DNA of 56,423 nucleotides from an uncultured Planctomycetaceae bacterium. Its GTDB lineage: Bacteria; Planctomycetota; Planctomycetia; Planctomycetales; Planctomycetaceae. Of this stretch, positions 8,610-17,785 are shown piece by piece. The notes under the pieces were generated by a model, which did not search any database, had not been told where the DNA came from, and saw only the letters and a program-made list of their open reading frames with translations. Where the stretch lies: positions 1 to 56,423 of the forward strand of contig CAITYU010000282.1 in assembly GCA_903896675.1 (NCBI GenBank). Direction: 5' to 3'. The number at the start of each line of letters is the position of its first letter. Position 1 is the stretch's first letter. Both the position numbers and the translations under genes were made by a program.

Positions 8610-9578
8610 ATGCCTGCGATCACTCGCGATACTGTACCGGCCATTTCAGTCAGTGGGCTGTCGCACGCCTTTCGCGGCCACCAGGCACTCAGCAATGTGT
8701 CATTCTGTGTGCTGCCACAGACACTGCACGGATTTGTCGGCCCGAATGGTGCCGGCAAGACCACCACGATGCGAATGATCTGCACGCTGCTGCAGCCGAA
8801 CAGAGGTGAAGTCGAGATTTTCGGCAGCAATGTCAGGCAGAATGCCCCTGCTGTGCGCCGACGAATTGGCTACATGCCCGATCACTTCAGCATGTATCGC
8901 CAGATGACCGTCGCGGAATACCTCGATTTCTTCGGCACAGCCTATGGGCTGACGCAGCAGCAGCGGGATCGTGTCATCGGCGATGTGCTGACCCTCACCG
9001 ATATGGAAGGTCGACGCAATGATCTGATCTCGGGGCTGTCCCGAGGTATGCAGCAGCGAGTCAGTCTGGCACGTGTGCTTGTGCATGACCCTGACCTGCT
9101 GTTGCTGGACGAACCAGCCAGTGGCCTGGATCCCCGTGCCCGCATCGAACTGATGGAAATCCTTCGCGAGCTGCGGCGGATCGGCAAGACCGTCTTCATC
9201 AGTTCTCATATTCTCAGTGAACTTGCCGATCTGTGCGACGCCGTCACAGTGATCGATCGCGGTCAGGTGCGTTACAGTGGCCCGATGGACCTGCTGCTGG
9301 ACAGCACCGATCAGCAGCCGCTCTGGAACCTGCGACTGACAACTGTGCTGCCCGGAATCATCGAAAAAATCAAAGCCCTGCCCGGTGTGGCGGAAGTGAC
9401 GGAACCGGAATTCAGCAGCGGACGTGATTTCATCATTCGACCGGCGGAAGGTCTGACGGGAAATGACCTGCTCCGAGAAATGCTGTCGCTTGATCTGCCG
9501 CTGGCCTCCTTCGGCCTGCAGCGTCGCCACCTGAATGATGCCTTCATGGACCTGACAACCCGCGGAGTCCCGGCATGA
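8610..9578 (+). CDS. ABC transporter ATP-binding protein
   Basis: The 322-residue ATPase has all nucleotide-binding motifs: Walker A GPNGAGKTTT, Q-loop region RRRIGYMPDHFSMY, signature LSRGMQQRVSLA, Walker B DLLLLDEPASGLDP and the H-loop SSHILSEL. This matches the two-component ABC-2 (drug/Gld-type) exporters. The C-terminal 90 residues form the usual extension ending in the LNDAFMDLT segment. The start is uncertain: an ATG at 8511 is in frame and would add 33 residues without domain homology. The stop overlaps the permease start by four bases (ATGA), so the pair is translationally coupled. Confidence 0.9.
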   Translation: MPAITRDTVPAISVSGLSHAFRGHQALSNVSFCVLPQTLHGFVGPNGAGKTTTMRMICTLLQPNRGEVEIFGSNVRQNAPAVRRRIGYMPDHFSMYRQMTVAEYLDFFGTAYGLTQQQRDRVIGDVLTLTDMEGRRNDLISGLSRGMQQRVSLARVLVHDPDLLLLDEPASGLDPRARIELMEILRELRRIGKTVFISSHILSELADLCDAVTVIDRGQVRYSGPMDLLLDSTDQQPLWNLRLTTVLPGIIEKIKALPGVAEVTEPEFSSGRDFIIRPAEGLTGNDLLREMLSLDLPLASFGLQRRHLNDAFMDLTTRGVPA

Positions 9579-11131
9579 TTTCGGGAACCACAGCGCTGTT
9601 TGTGTGGACACTGCGAGCCGACAATCGATCCGTCTGGCCCCACGTGGTACGCGGTGCCTTTGCCTTCATGATGCTGTTCACCCTGGCGCTGGCATGGACC
9701 GATGCCTTCGGCACCACACGCATCGGACTGCGATTCTTCGAAACCATCTGCGGCCTGAACATACTCATCATCTCTGTTGCCGGTATCAGTTACTTTTCAA
9801 CGGCCGTGACTGAGGAAAAAGATGCCGGGACGCTGGCTCTGCTGCAACTGGCAGGCATGTCGCCACTGGCCATCACACTCGGAAAATCCACCTCCCGACT
9901 GGTCAGTTCACTGATGCTGCTGGCCGTTCAGGTGCCGTTTTCCTTTCTGGCCGTCACACTGGGTGGAGTTCTGTGGCAGCAGTTGCTGGCCGCATGGTGT
10001 GCGCTGGCAGCATGGCTGATTCTTGTGGCCAATGCTGCACTGCTGTGCAGCGCCCGCTGCGCCACGTCCGGACGCGCGGCGGCCGTCGCCGGATCTTCGG
10101 CGATCCTGTTCTTTCTGCTGCCGGCTGTCACTCGCACAACCACCGCAGCCATTCCTCCCGGTCTCCTGCCAAACGCTGTCCTGACCATCCTGACCAACCT
10201 GCCAGGCGCACTTGAAATTGTTTCCCCCTATCGGCGGATCGACCAGATTCTGAACGACTGGCAGAACACGGGATTCTTCAGCAGTCAGTTCACTCTCAGT
10301 TTGCTGTTGGCAGCCACCTGCTTTGCCGTCAGCACACTGCGATTGACCGCATGGGCACGCAATGCCAGTGATACCGACAGCCAGTCCGGTCCGGCCAAAC
10401 GCAGACTGCCCGTGGAACGCTGCTGGAAGCTGCCACTGACGTGGCGGGATTTTCACTTCTACACCGGGGGCTGGCCGTTTTTCACAATGAAGTTTCTTGC
10501 AGGAATTGCTGTCTACGCCGCATTCGTGGCCATTCAGCAGGTCAGCACCGGCCGCTGGAACATTGTGCTGGAAAATGATTTCGGGTGGACTGCCATGCTG
10601 GTCTACGCCTCTGTGCTGACGGTCGAAGTGCTGCTGTATGCATCCGGATCACTGTTTTCGGAACTGCGGCAGTCAACACAGTCCACCATCGCCATGACTC
10701 CGTGCTCCGCTGTGTCCATTCTGCTGCAGAAAGCGGCCGGCTGCCTGATCGCCGTGCTGCCAGCAGTCTTCTGGTCGATGTTCACTCTGGCGGTTTCCCA
10801 CACCAGCGTCACCACACTGGTCGACATGGATACGATTGTGGTCTGGGGACTGATGCTGATCTTCAGCAGCCACGTTGCGGCGCTGTTTTCTCTGTACACG
10901 CGCTGGGCGGCACTCCCGCTGACGGTGCTGGTGTCGTTCTTCGCTTTTTTTGTGATTGCCGGACCGGTGCTGACAATTCCGGATGTGGTTGATCGTATCG
11001 CCATCACTCACAACTATCGCCCCAGCCGGCTCTTTGCGTGGACAATCACCGCCTTCTGGACATGGCTTTTTACCCTGCTGCCCCTGCAGTTGTGGATTCG
11101 TGATCAATGGATCAAACTGAGTCGCCAGTAA
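9575..11131 (+). CDS. ABC-2 type transporter permease
   Basis: The 518-residue protein has about twelve hydrophobic helices in two halves separated by a polar stretch near residues 270-290. It contains the conserved AVTEEKDAGTLALLQLAGMSPLAITLGK segment typical of ABC-2 permeases, where the EKxxGTLxLL helix contacts the ATPase. It would form an export channel in the cytoplasmic membrane with the coupled ATPase upstream. The substrate is unknown. Its 3' end overlaps the FG-GAP lipoprotein gene by 25 bases, which ties transport to that lipoprotein. Confidence 0.85.
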   Translation: MISGTTALFVWTLRADNRSVWPHVVRGAFAFMMLFTLALAWTDAFGTTRIGLRFFETICGLNILIISVAGISYFSTAVTEEKDAGTLALLQLAGMSPLAITLGKSTSRLVSSLMLLAVQVPFSFLAVTLGGVLWQQLLAAWCALAAWLILVANAALLCSARCATSGRAAAVAGSSAILFFLLPAVTRTTTAAIPPGLLPNAVLTILTNLPGALEIVSPYRRIDQILNDWQNTGFFSSQFTLSLLLAATCFAVSTLRLTAWARNASDTDSQSGPAKRRLPVERCWKLPLTWRDFHFYTGGWPFFTMKFLAGIAVYAAFVAIQQVSTGRWNIVLENDFGWTAMLVYASVLTVEVLLYASGSLFSELRQSTQSTIAMTPCSAVSILLQKAAGCLIAVLPAVFWSMFTLAVSHTSVTTLVDMDTIVVWGLMLIFSSHVAALFSLYTRWAALPLTVLVSFFAFFVIAGPVLTIPDVVDRIAITHNYRPSRLFAWTITAFWTWLFTLLPLQLWIRDQWIKLSRQ

Positions 11132-12960
11132 GACACAGCCCGGCTGCCCGGCTGCACGCAGTCATGCTGCTGATTTCACTCTGCCTGCCCCCCGGGCTGC
11201 AGGGTTGCGGCAGCCCACCGCCAGGTGCGTCTGCAGACACCGCTCCGAAGCAGTCGTCAGCCTCGCCACAGAACGAGGCTGCTGCGAAGGATCTGCTGAC
11301 TTCCGCCGGTTCTGCAGATACTGCCGGCCCCGCGTCACGCATCCGCTTCACACCGCTGCCCGCAGACCGCTTTCCGGAAATCATTCCGCGTCGCGGAGAG
11401 GAAGCCGGGTACGCCACAATTCTGGAATCTCTCGGATCCGGAGCCGCAGCGGCAGACCTCGATCGGGATGGACTGCCGGACGCTCTGGTCGCCGGTGGTG
11501 GCAGCTTCGAGGGAAAACAGCCCATCGGCAAACCCGTCTATGTGCTCCGCAACCGCCGCAGTCACTTCAGCGATCACACACTCACAGCCGGACTCGCAGA
11601 AATCAGCCTGTATCACCATGGGCTGGCCGTTGCTGATGCCGATAACGACGGCTTTCCCGACCTGCTGGTCTCGGGGTATGGCGGTGTGCTGTATTTTCGC
11701 AATCAGGGCGACGGCACGTTTATCGATGAAACCGCAGCTGCGGGTCTTCGCTGTCCCACATGGTGTTCCTCAGCCGCGTGGGCCGACTTCAACCGCGATG
11801 GCAGTCTTGATCTTTACGTGGCAGGCTACGTGGACTGGTCCTTCGAAAATGACCCTCCCTGCTTCGCCGCCGATGCTGTCACGCGGGACAACTGCTCCCC
11901 AAAACTGTTCAATCCCTGCCCGGATTTTCTGCTGATCAGCCAGGCTGACGGGACGTGGCAGGATCAGACGCAGGCGTGGGGCGTACGCCCCGATGGGAAA
12001 GCACTGGGAGTCGTGGCAGCCGATCTGGATCGCGACGGCTGGACCGATCTCTACGTCGGCAATGATGTGATGATCAACTTCCTGTATCGCAATGCAGGCG
12101 GTCAACAGTTTGAAGATCGATCCATTTCCAGCGGGGCAGGAGTCAGCAGCCGCGGCTCACCGGATGCCAGTATGGGTGTCGATGCGGCGGATTACGACAA
12201 CGATGGTCGCTTCGATCTGTGGGCCGCCAATTTCGAAATGGAAAGCTTTGCTCTGTATCGCAATCAGGGCAGCATGATGTTCCGACATATCAGTGACGAG
12301 GCCGGAATCGCTGCTGTCGGAGCCCACTATGTGGGCTGGGGAACCGGCTTTGGCGACTTCGACCTGGACGGAGACGAAGATCTGGCTGTCTGCAACGGAA
12401 ATGTCGTTCGCTTCCCACAGCACTCACCCGCAAAACAGCGGATGCTGCTGCTGGAGAACATCGAACAGGCGTGGTTTCGGGAAGCCACTGCCACTGCCGG
12501 ACAATCCCTGATGCAGCAGGTCAATGGCCGCGGACTGGCACTGCTCGACTGGAATCTTGATGGCCGACTCGACCTGCTTACCACTCCCGTTGAATCTCCC
12601 GCAGTTCTGCTGCAGAACGAAACTCCAAATCAGGGACAATGGCTCACTTTGATACTGTCCGGCACCAGTTCTCCCCGACACCCAGTCGGCTGCATCGTCG
12701 AACTGCGGACCGATCAGCGCACCCTGCTGCGGCAGCTGAAGGGCGGAGGCAGCTACGCATCAACTCACCTGCCGTGGCTGCACTTCGGACTGCTGGCCGA
12801 CGAGCAACCCCTGGAACTTACCATTCACTGGCCATCCGGTCAGAGACAAACACTTGACGCCGGTGACATCAACTCCGTCAGGTCCATCCAGGAGCCCGCT
12901 GCCGACGGCCGCAACGAGGGAATCGCCCGCAAAATCCAGAAAAATCATAATTTCGATTGA
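11107..12960 (+). CDS. CRTAC1-like FG-GAP/VCBS repeat lipoprotein with ASPIC/UnbV domain
   Basis: The 617-residue product starts with a lipoprotein signal ending LPPGLQGC, so it is probably lipid-anchored at C34. The body carries at least seven FG-GAP/VCBS calcium loops, including DLDRDGLPD, DADNDGFPD, DFNRDGSLD, DLDRDGWTD, DYDNDGRFD, DFDLDGDED and DWNLDGRLD. These predict a seven-bladed propeller. The C-terminal VGCIVELRT...GGGSYAS...HFGL...WPSGQRQ segment is the ASPIC/UnbV domain common in planctomycetes. The last 20 residues are basic and polar. The gene starts inside the permease gene, which suggests coupled translation. It may act as an extracytoplasmic partner of the transporter or as a surface binding protein. 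Confidence 0.85.
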   Translation: MDQTESPVRHSPAARLHAVMLLISLCLPPGLQGCGSPPPGASADTAPKQSSASPQNEAAAKDLLTSAGSADTAGPASRIRFTPLPADRFPEIIPRRGEEAGYATILESLGSGAAAADLDRDGLPDALVAGGGSFEGKQPIGKPVYVLRNRRSHFSDHTLTAGLAEISLYHHGLAVADADNDGFPDLLVSGYGGVLYFRNQGDGTFIDETAAAGLRCPTWCSSAAWADFNRDGSLDLYVAGYVDWSFENDPPCFAADAVTRDNCSPKLFNPCPDFLLISQADGTWQDQTQAWGVRPDGKALGVVAADLDRDGWTDLYVGNDVMINFLYRNAGGQQFEDRSISSGAGVSSRGSPDASMGVDAADYDNDGRFDLWAANFEMESFALYRNQGSMMFRHISDEAGIAAVGAHYVGWGTGFGDFDLDGDEDLAVCNGNVVRFPQHSPAKQRMLLLENIEQAWFREATATAGQSLMQQVNGRGLALLDWNLDGRLDLLTTPVESPAVLLQNETPNQGQWLTLILSGTSSPRHPVGCIVELRTDQRTLLRQLKGGGSYASTHLPWLHFGLLADEQPLELTIHWPSGQRQTLDAGDINSVRSIQEPAADGRNEGIARKIQKNHNFD

Positions 12961-13058
12961 TTTTACCAGCATTCCCAGACGGAATTTCATGGAAAACCCT
13001 GATTGGATACCCCATTCTTTGGGTAATAACCCGGATGTGGTGAAGAATAGGACAGACA

Positions 13059-14132
13059 ATGAGCCTCGGCCAGTGCCGTGGTGGTTGTCTTCAGCGGGGT
13101 TTGTCGATGTTTGCCACGGGTCGCTTTCCGATTTTTGTTCTGCTGGCCGCACATGCACCACTGTTGCTCAGATTTGTGTGGGACCGACTGCAGGACATTT
13201 TTTACTGGCCGGCATTCGCCGGGATCGGGATTGCCCTGTTTTTCGCAATTCGTACGCCCTCATCGAAGGCTCGCTGGACTGCACGTGGATCCCTGCTGGT
13301 TGCTGTCGATCTGCTCTTACTGACGGCCGCCATCATTACCGACTCTGACTGGGTGTGCGCTGCAGCAGTCTTCTGTCTGGTGGCAGCACTGGCCTTGTCC
13401 TGCGTCAACAGCAAAGAAACGGGTGACTTCAGCTACCTGCTGACCTACCCGCTGATGCTGCTTTCACTGCCTGCGTCAGCCTCTCAGGCAATCTGGCCGC
13501 GTCTGCTCAATCTGCAGACTTCAATGACCAGCTATTCAGCCACTCGGCAGGGCTTGCACCATTTCCAGCAGGACAATCAACTGTCTGTCCTGACAGGATC
13601 TGTTGATATGGAGCGAATCACGGGGGGGATTTTTTCCTGGCAGGCACTCGCTCTGATCGTTTTATTCTGGGGCAGTCTGCAGCGTCGTTCGTGCATTCAG
13701 GCCGCACTGATGATGCCAGTGGTGCTGGTCACGGGATTCGCCGCGAATATGGCTTCGGGCATCGTACTACTGGCAGTGCTGGGCGGGCCGGGTGGTTCGC
13801 CACCATCAAGTGCCATGTACTTTCTGACCACTTTCACGATGCTGTTCCCCGCCTTGTTCTTTCTGCTCAGCGCTGAAGCCGCCATGGTTGGACTGACAGC
13901 GCCGATCCCGCTGCAGGAGCCGGCGGATTCCGACGAGGGCCGTTCACCGTCACTGCGCAGTCTCTGCAGCCCGCTTGTCTACTGGTGGAATTCCCTCGTC
14001 TCCAGCATGCCGATGGATCCATTACCCTGTGAGCCTCGCACCGATTTTCGAATTCCTCGTCCGTTGCAGGCCATTTGCCTGTGGCTGTCTCCGGTTGTGG
14101 TCACTGCTCAGTGCATCCGGTTGATTTTCTGA
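13059..14132 (+). CDS. Exosortase-U-like membrane protein without catalytic residues
   Basis: The 357-residue protein has about eight membrane helices. Its N-terminus (LLAAHAPLLLRFVWDRL...PAFAGIGIAL) resembles the opening of planctomycete exosortases of the XrtU type. Exosortases need a Cys in an EACSG-like motif, an Arg in an ANxxR-like motif and a downstream His. Here the matching places read ERITGG (about 185-190) and AANMASG (about 229-234), and no His appears in the next helix. So all three catalytic residues appear lost. I use the ATG at 13059, preceded by AGGA at good spacing. It sits 22 bases before the TPR gene. The family call is by pattern recall and needs a profile search. Confidence 0.5.
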   Translation: MSLGQCRGGCLQRGLSMFATGRFPIFVLLAAHAPLLLRFVWDRLQDIFYWPAFAGIGIALFFAIRTPSSKARWTARGSLLVAVDLLLLTAAIITDSDWVCAAAVFCLVAALALSCVNSKETGDFSYLLTYPLMLLSLPASASQAIWPRLLNLQTSMTSYSATRQGLHHFQQDNQLSVLTGSVDMERITGGIFSWQALALIVLFWGSLQRRSCIQAALMMPVVLVTGFAANMASGIVLLAVLGGPGGSPPSSAMYFLTTFTMLFPALFFLLSAEAAMVGLTAPIPLQEPADSDEGRSPSLRSLCSPLVYWWNSLVSSMPMDPLPCEPRTDFRIPRPLQAICLWLSPVVVTAQCIRLIF

Positions 14133-14154
14133 ACCTCACAACTGGATACACCGC

Positions 14155-16362
14155 ATGCAGACTCCACACGACAACAGCACTGAGCTGGATGAAGAATGGG
14201 AAGCCTCATTCAGCGACGAAGTACGTTTTGGCGATCAGCCAAGCGAACAGTTCTTTCGCGAAAGGGTGGAGCGTCAGGAACAGCGTGAAACATCGCCACT
14301 GGTGCTGCTCCGTCCGGCAGTTCTGATTCCGCTGCTGACAAACTGGATTGAAGAGTGGTTTCTCAGTCGCAATCCCTTTCTGGTAGCCAGCGGAATACCA
14401 TTTCTCGCGCTGGCCGCATGGCTGGGAATTCAGATCTTCGGTCGAAGTGCGGATCGTCAGACCTCTGCGGATGCGTATCGCACGATCCTGGCCGGGGCCG
14501 AGCGAGCGGCCGACGCGCAAACAAGTGAACTGTGCATTCGCGCCCTGATCGGCCTGAAGCCGGATGATCTGACGGCCCGGATGCAATTGGCAGAACTGTT
14601 CTGGAAAACGGGGCGTCAGCAGGAAGCGTGGCAGGAATTCCTCGCACTCACTCAGGTCGGCGATCATGGCTTTCCGAACGCCCACATGTGGATCGTCAAT
14701 AACTCGCGGTCTGAAACCCCATTCAAAAAACTCACGGCCAACGATCTGATGCACCATCTGCAGCAGGTGCTCGCAGTGCAGCCACGCAACTCGGAGGCCC
14801 ATGGGTCGCTGGCCGAACTTTACACGAATGACCGCGAGTGGCTGCTGGCAGAACAGCATCTGCAGTCGGCGGCCGAGATCGCTGATGAGTGGCTGATCCC
14901 CCTCGTTGAACTGCAGCGGATGCTTGGAAAACAGCAGACTGCCATCGACCGCCTCCTGGAATACGAGCAGAAGCTGACCGCCGGACTTGCCCGTGATCCC
15001 GGCGATATTCCGCTCCGCCTGAAACTGGCCCAGACCATGGCGCTGCAGAACCGTGCTGCCGAAGCGGTGCTGCTGATTGAAAAACAGCGCGAGATTGCGG
15101 ACAGCAGCGATCTGCAGCGTTATCACAGCGAACTGCTGCTGGCGCAGGCGAGGCAACTGCTGAACACCGGCACCATCAACCGTGACAGATCTCTCAGCCT
15201 CGTCATGCAGTCACTGCAGCTCAACCCTGACAATCTGAATGCACTGCACCTCGCGGTCGACCTCGAAGAGATGGGAGCAATCTGTCCTCCCGCGCAATCT
15301 GCAGAACTGCTGGCCCACTGGAAAAAAACTGTGCCCGATCAGCAGGCACAACCCGACCAGCAACTGGGACTGGCCCTTGCCGCAGCACTCGACGGACAAT
15401 ACTCCGAAGCTGCTGACAGGTTGCTGTCACTCAGTCAGCAGCGACCGGACGAAAAAGCCCGAGTGATCTTCTGGCTGATGCAGGCTGGACGCAGCAGTGA
15501 AGCGGCGGCTGCAGCAGCCAGCATCGCCGATAATGTGCCGATCGAAAACATGACTGAGACCGATCAAGCACTGGCAGCCCAATGCCTGCTGGCAGCCGGG
15601 CAGTACGCCAGAGTTCGCACACTGCTGGCTGCTGACGGTGAGCGACCGTCAGGAGAGCAACTCGAACGTCTATACGGCAGCGCCTGCATTCGTGAATTCG
15701 ACGAAGCGGTCAATCGCCCGCCCAGAAACCCGGCTGTCCCCAGCCAGTGGCTGCCTGAAATGCCCGGGGGCAACGAAGATGTTCGTCTGCTGATTCTGCT
15801 GCGCACTGCTGCCTCCATTCCGGTCACTCGAATGGAAGCCATTGATCGTCTCGCCAGAGTCAGCCTGCTCAGTGGAAGCGTTGCCCAGCGCGCCCAGGAC
15901 TTCCTGCTGCAACTCAGATCCTCAGGCACAGATGCCGAAAGCGTGCTCGTCGTCATGGGCACCACTGCGATGCTCAACGAGCGCTGGGAGATCGCCATCG
16001 ACTCGCTGCAGCAGGCTAATTCGCTCAGCATGGCTCGCAACCCCGTCATTCTGAATAACCTCGCCCTGGCCACGGTCCGCGGTCCCGGCTCAGCAACGCA
16101 GAACGCGCTCACACTCATCAATCAGGCTCTTGAACTGGTGCCGAACAACCCCGAGCTGCTGTCAACTCGCGGAGAAATCTTCGTCGCCATGCAGCGCTGG
16201 ACCGATGCCCGCCGCGACCTCGAAGAATCCATCCGAATTCGTGGCGGTCGCCCCAAAGTTCACAGACTGCTTGCACAGGTCTGGAATGGACTCAATAACC
16301 CGGAACAGGCCGAGGCACAGCGTCAACTGGCAGAGCAGCAGGAAAATGCCGCCACCCCCTGA
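14155..16362 (+). CDS. Membrane-anchored TPR protein
   Basis: This 735-residue protein has an acidic, polar N-terminus of about 55 residues. A W/R-rich stretch (NWIEEWFLSRNPF) precedes one membrane helix (about 78-95, ASGIPFLALAAWLGIQIF). The rest is helical tetratricopeptide-like repeats, for example LTARMQLAELFWKTGRQQEAW, NSEAHGSLAELYTNDREWLLAE and NPELLSTRGEIFVAMQRWTDARRDLE. TPR domains usually scaffold protein complexes. It follows the exosortase-like gene closely and is the last forward gene before a strand switch, so it probably belongs to the same operon. It may be the adaptor of this membrane system. Confidence 0.8.
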   Translation: MQTPHDNSTELDEEWEASFSDEVRFGDQPSEQFFRERVERQEQRETSPLVLLRPAVLIPLLTNWIEEWFLSRNPFLVASGIPFLALAAWLGIQIFGRSADRQTSADAYRTILAGAERAADAQTSELCIRALIGLKPDDLTARMQLAELFWKTGRQQEAWQEFLALTQVGDHGFPNAHMWIVNNSRSETPFKKLTANDLMHHLQQVLAVQPRNSEAHGSLAELYTNDREWLLAEQHLQSAAEIADEWLIPLVELQRMLGKQQTAIDRLLEYEQKLTAGLARDPGDIPLRLKLAQTMALQNRAAEAVLLIEKQREIADSSDLQRYHSELLLAQARQLLNTGTINRDRSLSLVMQSLQLNPDNLNALHLAVDLEEMGAICPPAQSAELLAHWKKTVPDQQAQPDQQLGLALAAALDGQYSEAADRLLSLSQQRPDEKARVIFWLMQAGRSSEAAAAAASIADNVPIENMTETDQALAAQCLLAAGQYARVRTLLAADGERPSGEQLERLYGSACIREFDEAVNRPPRNPAVPSQWLPEMPGGNEDVRLLILLRTAASIPVTRMEAIDRLARVSLLSGSVAQRAQDFLLQLRSSGTDAESVLVVMGTTAMLNERWEIAIDSLQQANSLSMARNPVILNNLALATVRGPGSATQNALTLINQALELVPNNPELLSTRGEIFVAMQRWTDARRDLEESIRIRGGRPKVHRLLAQVWNGLNNPEQAEAQRQLAEQQENAATP

Positions 16363-16371
16363 GCCCCCGGG

Positions 16372-17640
16372 CTAGCACTGTACAAATCCCGACGCCAGCA
16401 GGCTGCGCTCCAGCCGATTCAGCGAATCCGGATCCGTATGGTCCAGCCTCAAAGCATCCTCGCAGCGCAACAGATGATTGTACTTCACTGCGGCCCCCGT
16501 GTTGAACAGGACAATCGTCTCATCAGATCGCAGCCAACCTGAATCACGCAGCTGCACCGCCGCCCGCCAGACCGCGCCACCCTCCGGCGCTCCGTGCACA
16601 CCCTGCAGACGGGCTAACTCATAAACTCCCTGCATCAGTTCCTCATCACTGATCGTGATCGCCGTCCCACCACTCTTCCGCAGAATGTCCAGCATCAGAA
16701 AATCACCCACCGCCGCCGGAACACGCAGACCCGAAGCCGCCGTCCGGGCGTTGGGGAACATTGGAGCAAACGTTGCACCCTGCTCGAAAGCCCGCACAAT
16801 CGGCGCACATCCCTCTGCCTGCACCACCACCATCCGCGGTCGCTCCGGACCAATCCAGCCAAGCTGCTCCATCTCGTCGAATGCCTTCCACATGCCAATC
16901 AGACCCGTACCACCACCAGTCGGATACAGAATCACATCCGGCAACTGCAGACGATCCGTTCCACGAACGTCCGCAAGGTCAAAGGCCAGCTCGTAACCCA
17001 TCGTCTTCTTACCCTCCAGACGAAACGGCTCCTTCAGCGTCGACAGGTCAAACCAGCCGAATCTGTCACAGGCCGCCCGACAAAGACGCCCGCAATCGCT
17101 GATCAGACCATTCACAAGCACAACCTGAGCCCCACCACAGGCAGACTCCAGAATGTTTGCAGGCGGAGTGTCCTCGGGCACAAATATCACACAACGAATC
17201 CCCGCCCTCGCCGCATAAGCCGTTGCCGCACCTGCGGCATTCCCCGCCGAGGGCAGGGCCACCGTCTGAACGCCAAAGGTCGCCGCCCGAGTCATCGCGG
17301 CCGACATCCCCCGCGCCTTGAAACTCTGCGTCGGATTGAATCCCTCATCCTTCAGCCACAAATCGCCAAACCCCGCAAATACCCCACGCTCCACACACTT
17401 CAGAAACGGTGTCAGCCCCTCACCCAGACTCACAGCCTCCGACAGCCCGTTGACCGGCAGAACCTCGTGAAATCTCCACATCGACCGCTCACGACGGGCG
17501 CGTACAACAGCCGGAGTCCAGTCCCTCAATGAAGCCAGGTCGTAACGGGCAAGCAGCGGCTTTCCGGCACGGCTGAGCCCCTGCAGACAGCCCGCATCGT
17601 GGATTTCTCCGGTCAATGAACATTCCAGCGCCGTATGCAT
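16372..17640 (-). CDS. thrC: Threonine synthase (or threonine-synthase-like PLP enzyme)
   Basis: The 422-residue fold-type II PLP enzyme converts O-phosphohomoserine to threonine. It shows the N-terminal SLGEGLTPF motif, the PLP lysine K108 in FNPTQSFKARGMS, the SAGNAAGAAT asparagine loop and the phosphate-binding PTGGGTGLIGM loop. An N-terminal Cys-containing lead (CSLTG...CLQGLSRAGKPL) replaces the zinc-ribbon-like start of thermophile-type enzymes. I start at the ATG at 17640; the ORF extends 29 codons upstream without homology. It is a lone minus-strand gene, so pathway context is lacking, and an amino-acid lyase of the same fold remains possible. Confidence 0.83.
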   Translation of the reverse strand: MHTALECSLTGEIHDAGCLQGLSRAGKPLLARYDLASLRDWTPAVVRARRERSMWRFHEVLPVNGLSEAVSLGEGLTPFLKCVERGVFAGFGDLWLKDEGFNPTQSFKARGMSAAMTRAATFGVQTVALPSAGNAAGAATAYAARAGIRCVIFVPEDTPPANILESACGGAQVVLVNGLISDCGRLCRAACDRFGWFDLSTLKEPFRLEGKKTMGYELAFDLADVRGTDRLQLPDVILYPTGGGTGLIGMWKAFDEMEQLGWIGPERPRMVVVQAEGCAPIVRAFEQGATFAPMFPNARTAASGLRVPAAVGDFLMLDILRKSGGTAITISDEELMQGVYELARLQGVHGAPEGGAVWRAAVQLRDSGWLRSDETIVLFNTGAAVKYNHLLRCEDALRLDHTDPDSLNRLERSLLASGFVQC

Positions 17641-17785
17641 CCCGCTGCTTCCTTCGGTCTTGAGACAAAAACCGGGTTTCAGATAAAAAACGGACGAATC
17701 CTGCCAGACAGGCTTCGACCTGTCCAATCTCCGGCTTGCCTTCTTACTCTGCCCAAAAGACTTTCACGGCAAGGATGCCACGCGA

